From Frigoribacterium faeni (GTDB taxonomy: Bacteria; Actinomycetota; Actinomycetes; Actinomycetales; Microbacteriaceae), in assembly GCF_007988805.1 (NCBI RefSeq), contig NZ_BJUV01000002.1:1-64000 (forward strand): a DNA stretch of 64,000 bases, in the 5' to 3' direction. The notes under the pieces are model-generated. The model had not been told where the DNA came from. It saw only the letters and a list, made by a program, of their open reading frames with translations, and searched no databases. Both the position numbers and the translations under genes were made by a program. Shown one piece after another: positions 62,158 through 64,000 of this stretch. Numbering within the stretch: the stretch's first letter is position 1; each line of letters starts with the position of its first letter.

Positions 62158-63546
62158 TCAGGCCGAGGCCGAGGACCTCCCGACCTTGTACCGGGCGCCG
62201 TGGTGCTCCTCCGGGAGGCGGTCGCCGCGGCCGAAGAGCTTCTGTCGGAGCGTGCCCGGCTCGTACTCCGTCGGATAGACGCCCCGGGCCTGCAGCACCG
62301 GGATCACATGCTCCACGATGTCCTCGAAGGTCCCGGGCGTGATCGCGTAGGCCAGGTTGAACCCGTCGACGTCGGTCTCGGCCACCCACTCCTGCAGCTG
62401 GTCGGCGATCTCCTCGCCCGATCCGACGATGCGCGGCCCGAGACCGCCGATGCCGGCCGCCTCGGCGATGTCGCGGATCGTCCATTCCCTGCCGCTGTCA
62501 CCCGCCTGGGCCTGGAAGTTCGCCAGCGCCGACTGGATCGCGTTGCTCTTCACGTCGCCCACGGGGTCGTCGAGCGAGTAGGTGGACAGATCGATGCCCA
62601 TCCAGCCCGACATGAGCGTGAGGGCGCCCTCGTGCGAGGCGTACCGCTGGTACTCCTCGTGCTTCGCCGCGGCCCCCTCGGAGGTCGCATCGGTGATGAC
62701 CGTGAGGAGGGTGTAGATCCGGGCCGAGTAGCGGTCGCGACCCGCCGCCTCGAGGGCGTCGCGGAGCTTCGTCACGGTCGCCTTGAGCCGCTCCTTCGTC
62801 GGCGCCGCGACGAAGATCGACTCCGCATGACCGGCGGCGAACGCGATCCCACGGGGCGAGGCCCCCGCCTGGTAGATCACCGGCGTGCGCTGCGGGCTGG
62901 GCTCGGCGATGTGGATGCCGGGGACCTTGTAGTAGGTGCCCTCGTGTCCGATGTCGTGGACCTTGGTCGGGTCCGTGAACACGCCGCTCTCGCGGTCGCG
63001 GACCACGGCGTCGTCCTCCCACGACCCCTCCCACAGCTTGTAGAGCACCTCGAGGTACTCGTCGGCCTGGTCGTATCGCGTGTCGTGGTCGAGCTGGTCG
63101 TCGGCGCCGAGGTTCCGCGCGGCGCTGGGCAGGTAGCCGGTGACGACGTTCCAGCCGACGCGGCCGTCGGTCAGGTGGTCGAGGGTCGACATGCGGCGCG
63201 CGAACGGGTACGGGTGCTCGTAGGCGGTGCCCGCCGTGATGCCGAAGCCGAGGTGCTCGGTGGCCGCGGCCATCGCCGACACGAGCAGGATCGGGTCGCC
63301 GACCGGCGTCTGCGTGCCGTTGCGGAGGGCGGCGTCGTGGTTGCCTCCGTAGACGTCGTAGGTGCCGAGGACGTCGGCGATGAAGAGGCCGTCGAAGACG
63401 CCCCTCTCGAGGAGGCGCGCGAGGGAGGTCCAGTAGCTGAGCTTCGTGTAGTCGGCCGACCGATCGTCGGGGTGCCGCCACAGGCCGGGGGACTGGTGCC
63501 CCACGCAGTTCATGTCGAAGGCGTTGAACCGGATTCGTCGAGTCAT
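62158..63546 (-). CDS. LLM-class flavin monooxygenase, NtaA/SnaA/DszA (SoxA) type
   Basis: A 462-residue FMNH2-dependent monooxygenase. Family motifs are RRIRFNAFDMNCVGHQSPGLWRHP at the start (about 3-26), DVYGGNHDAALR, TAYEHPYPFARRMSTLDHLTDGRVGWNVVTG and YQAGASPRG. Members oxidise sulfones, nitrilotriacetate, pristinamycin intermediates or similar compounds and need a separate flavin reductase, not found here. The substrate is unknown; sulfur scavenging is possible. ATG at 63546 chosen by family start. Confidence 0.9.
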   Translation of the reverse strand: MTRRIRFNAFDMNCVGHQSPGLWRHPDDRSADYTKLSYWTSLARLLERGVFDGLFIADVLGTYDVYGGNHDAALRNGTQTPVGDPILLVSAMAAATEHLGFGITAGTAYEHPYPFARRMSTLDHLTDGRVGWNVVTGYLPSAARNLGADDQLDHDTRYDQADEYLEVLYKLWEGSWEDDAVVRDRESGVFTDPTKVHDIGHEGTYYKVPGIHIAEPSPQRTPVIYQAGASPRGIAFAAGHAESIFVAAPTKERLKATVTKLRDALEAAGRDRYSARIYTLLTVITDATSEGAAAKHEEYQRYASHEGALTLMSGWMGIDLSTYSLDDPVGDVKSNAIQSALANFQAQAGDSGREWTIRDIAEAAGIGGLGPRIVGSGEEIADQLQEWVAETDVDGFNLAYAITPGTFEDIVEHVIPVLQARGVYPTEYEPGTLRQKLFGRGDRLPEEHHGARYKVGRSSASA

Positions 63547-63627
63547 GCCCTCATTGTTCGCCGCCGCGCCCGCGGTATCACCTCGGACGACACGCGGCGT
63601 CACACTCCGCGGTCGACCGCGATCGCC

Positions 63628-64000
63628 TCAGGCGCCCGGATGGACGATCAACCAGGTCGCGACGGCGTCCACCGCCCCGAGGTTCCCCAGCCGGTGCGGG
63701 AGGTCGCAGGGGAAGGTCACCGAGTCCCCGGTTCCGACCGAGACGCGCTCGTCGGGGAAGTCGATCGTGAGCTCGCCCGAGACGACGGTCCCGACCTCGT
63801 AGCCCTCGTGCGTGATCAGGTCGTTCACTCCCGTGGCCGACGAGCCCGGAGGGTACGTCGACTCGAAGAAGTCCACGCCTCGGAGATTCCCGGGCGACAG
63901 CCGCCGGAACACGACGCCGTCGTCGAGCACGACCGGCCGGGCCTCGCCCGCCCGCGCCACGACCACGCCCCGAGGAGGCGCGGCTCCGTCCTCGGCCGGT
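63628..64000 (-). CDS. Cupin-domain transcriptional regulator, partial (cut by window edge)
   Basis: The reading frame is open to the right edge (124 codons). The visible part is a cupin-2 beta barrel (YPPGSSATGVNDLITHEGYEVGTV, GDSVTFPCDLPHRLGN) preceded by a Pro/Gly linker. This is the usual C-terminal sensor half of XRE-type HTH regulators; the DNA-binding half would lie beyond the window, so that part is inferred. It lies upstream of the monooxygenase on the same strand and may control it. Confidence 0.7.
   Translation of the reverse strand, partial: PAEDGAAPPRGVVVARAGEARPVVLDDGVVFRRLSPGNLRGVDFFESTYPPGSSATGVNDLITHEGYEVGTVVSGELTIDFPDERVSVGTGDSVTFPCDLPHRLGNLGAVDAVATWLIVHPGA

Overview
The window is G+C-rich (roughly 70%) actinobacterial chromosome. 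The gene set (RbpA, WhiA, OpcA, Corynebacterium-type glycogen synthase, SufBDC, GTG/TTG starts) and the protein sequences look like Microbacteriaceae (Frigoribacterium/Curtobacterium/Clavibacter relatives); the genus is inference. About 61 protein genes are supported. I see no tRNA, rRNA, CRISPR array, insertion sequence, prophage or replication origin.

Layout. 1-1211: end of a mannitol-type PTS locus (IIB, IIA) and HPr. 1354-4729: a DUF885 metallopeptidase-like protein and ribosomal protein S1. 4856-15383: coaE-uvrB-SDR-uvrA-uvrC-rapZ-whiA, i.e. CoA synthesis, the whole UvrABC excision nuclease, and two conserved regulators. 15572-19377: glycolytic gap-pgk-tpiA, then secG and rbpA. 19473-27683 (minus strand): tkt-tal-pgi and zwf-opcA-pgl, the pentose-phosphate pathway. 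27983-30111: convergent ctaB and ctaA (haem O/A). 30429-34530: sufB-sufD-Rieske-sufC-sufT Fe-S assembly operon. 34631-40097: bioY, an ABC-F ATPase, SURF1 with two small partners, fabG, serB. 40162-48472: glycogen/trehalose metabolism (glgC, glgA, treS), an ABC ATPase, bL31B, an exonuclease, an alpha/beta hydrolase and a glycosyltransferase. 48490-57442: phosphatase, sirtuin, rRNA methyltransferase, penicillin-binding carboxypeptidase, SGNH hydrolase, acyl-CoA dehydrogenase, dinB and an SF2 helicase. 57459-64000: two hypothetical genes, a complete osmoprotectant ABC transporter, a DszA-type flavin monooxygenase and the end of a cupin regulator.

How it fits together. From uvrC to the ABC-F gene the order closely follows the M. 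tuberculosis Rv1420-Rv1473 backbone, which makes absences readable: yvcK is missing between rapZ and whiA, and sufR, sufS and sufU are missing from the suf operon. Central carbon genes (gap-pgk-tpiA, tkt-tal-pgi, zwf-opcA-pgl, glgC/glgA, treS) are concentrated here, and haem A synthesis, SURF1 and Fe-S assembly point to aerobic respiration.

This is mostly conserved core chromosome, not an accessory island, and I found no convincing new multi-gene system. The most interesting signals are non-coding: a recurrent TANNNT box 6-7 bases before start codons (apparent leaderless genes), three short divergent intergenic regions where two such promoters collide, a strand-biased 13-mer CGAGGAGGCGCGG found four times, and a 19-bp tandem repeat at the end of ctaA.
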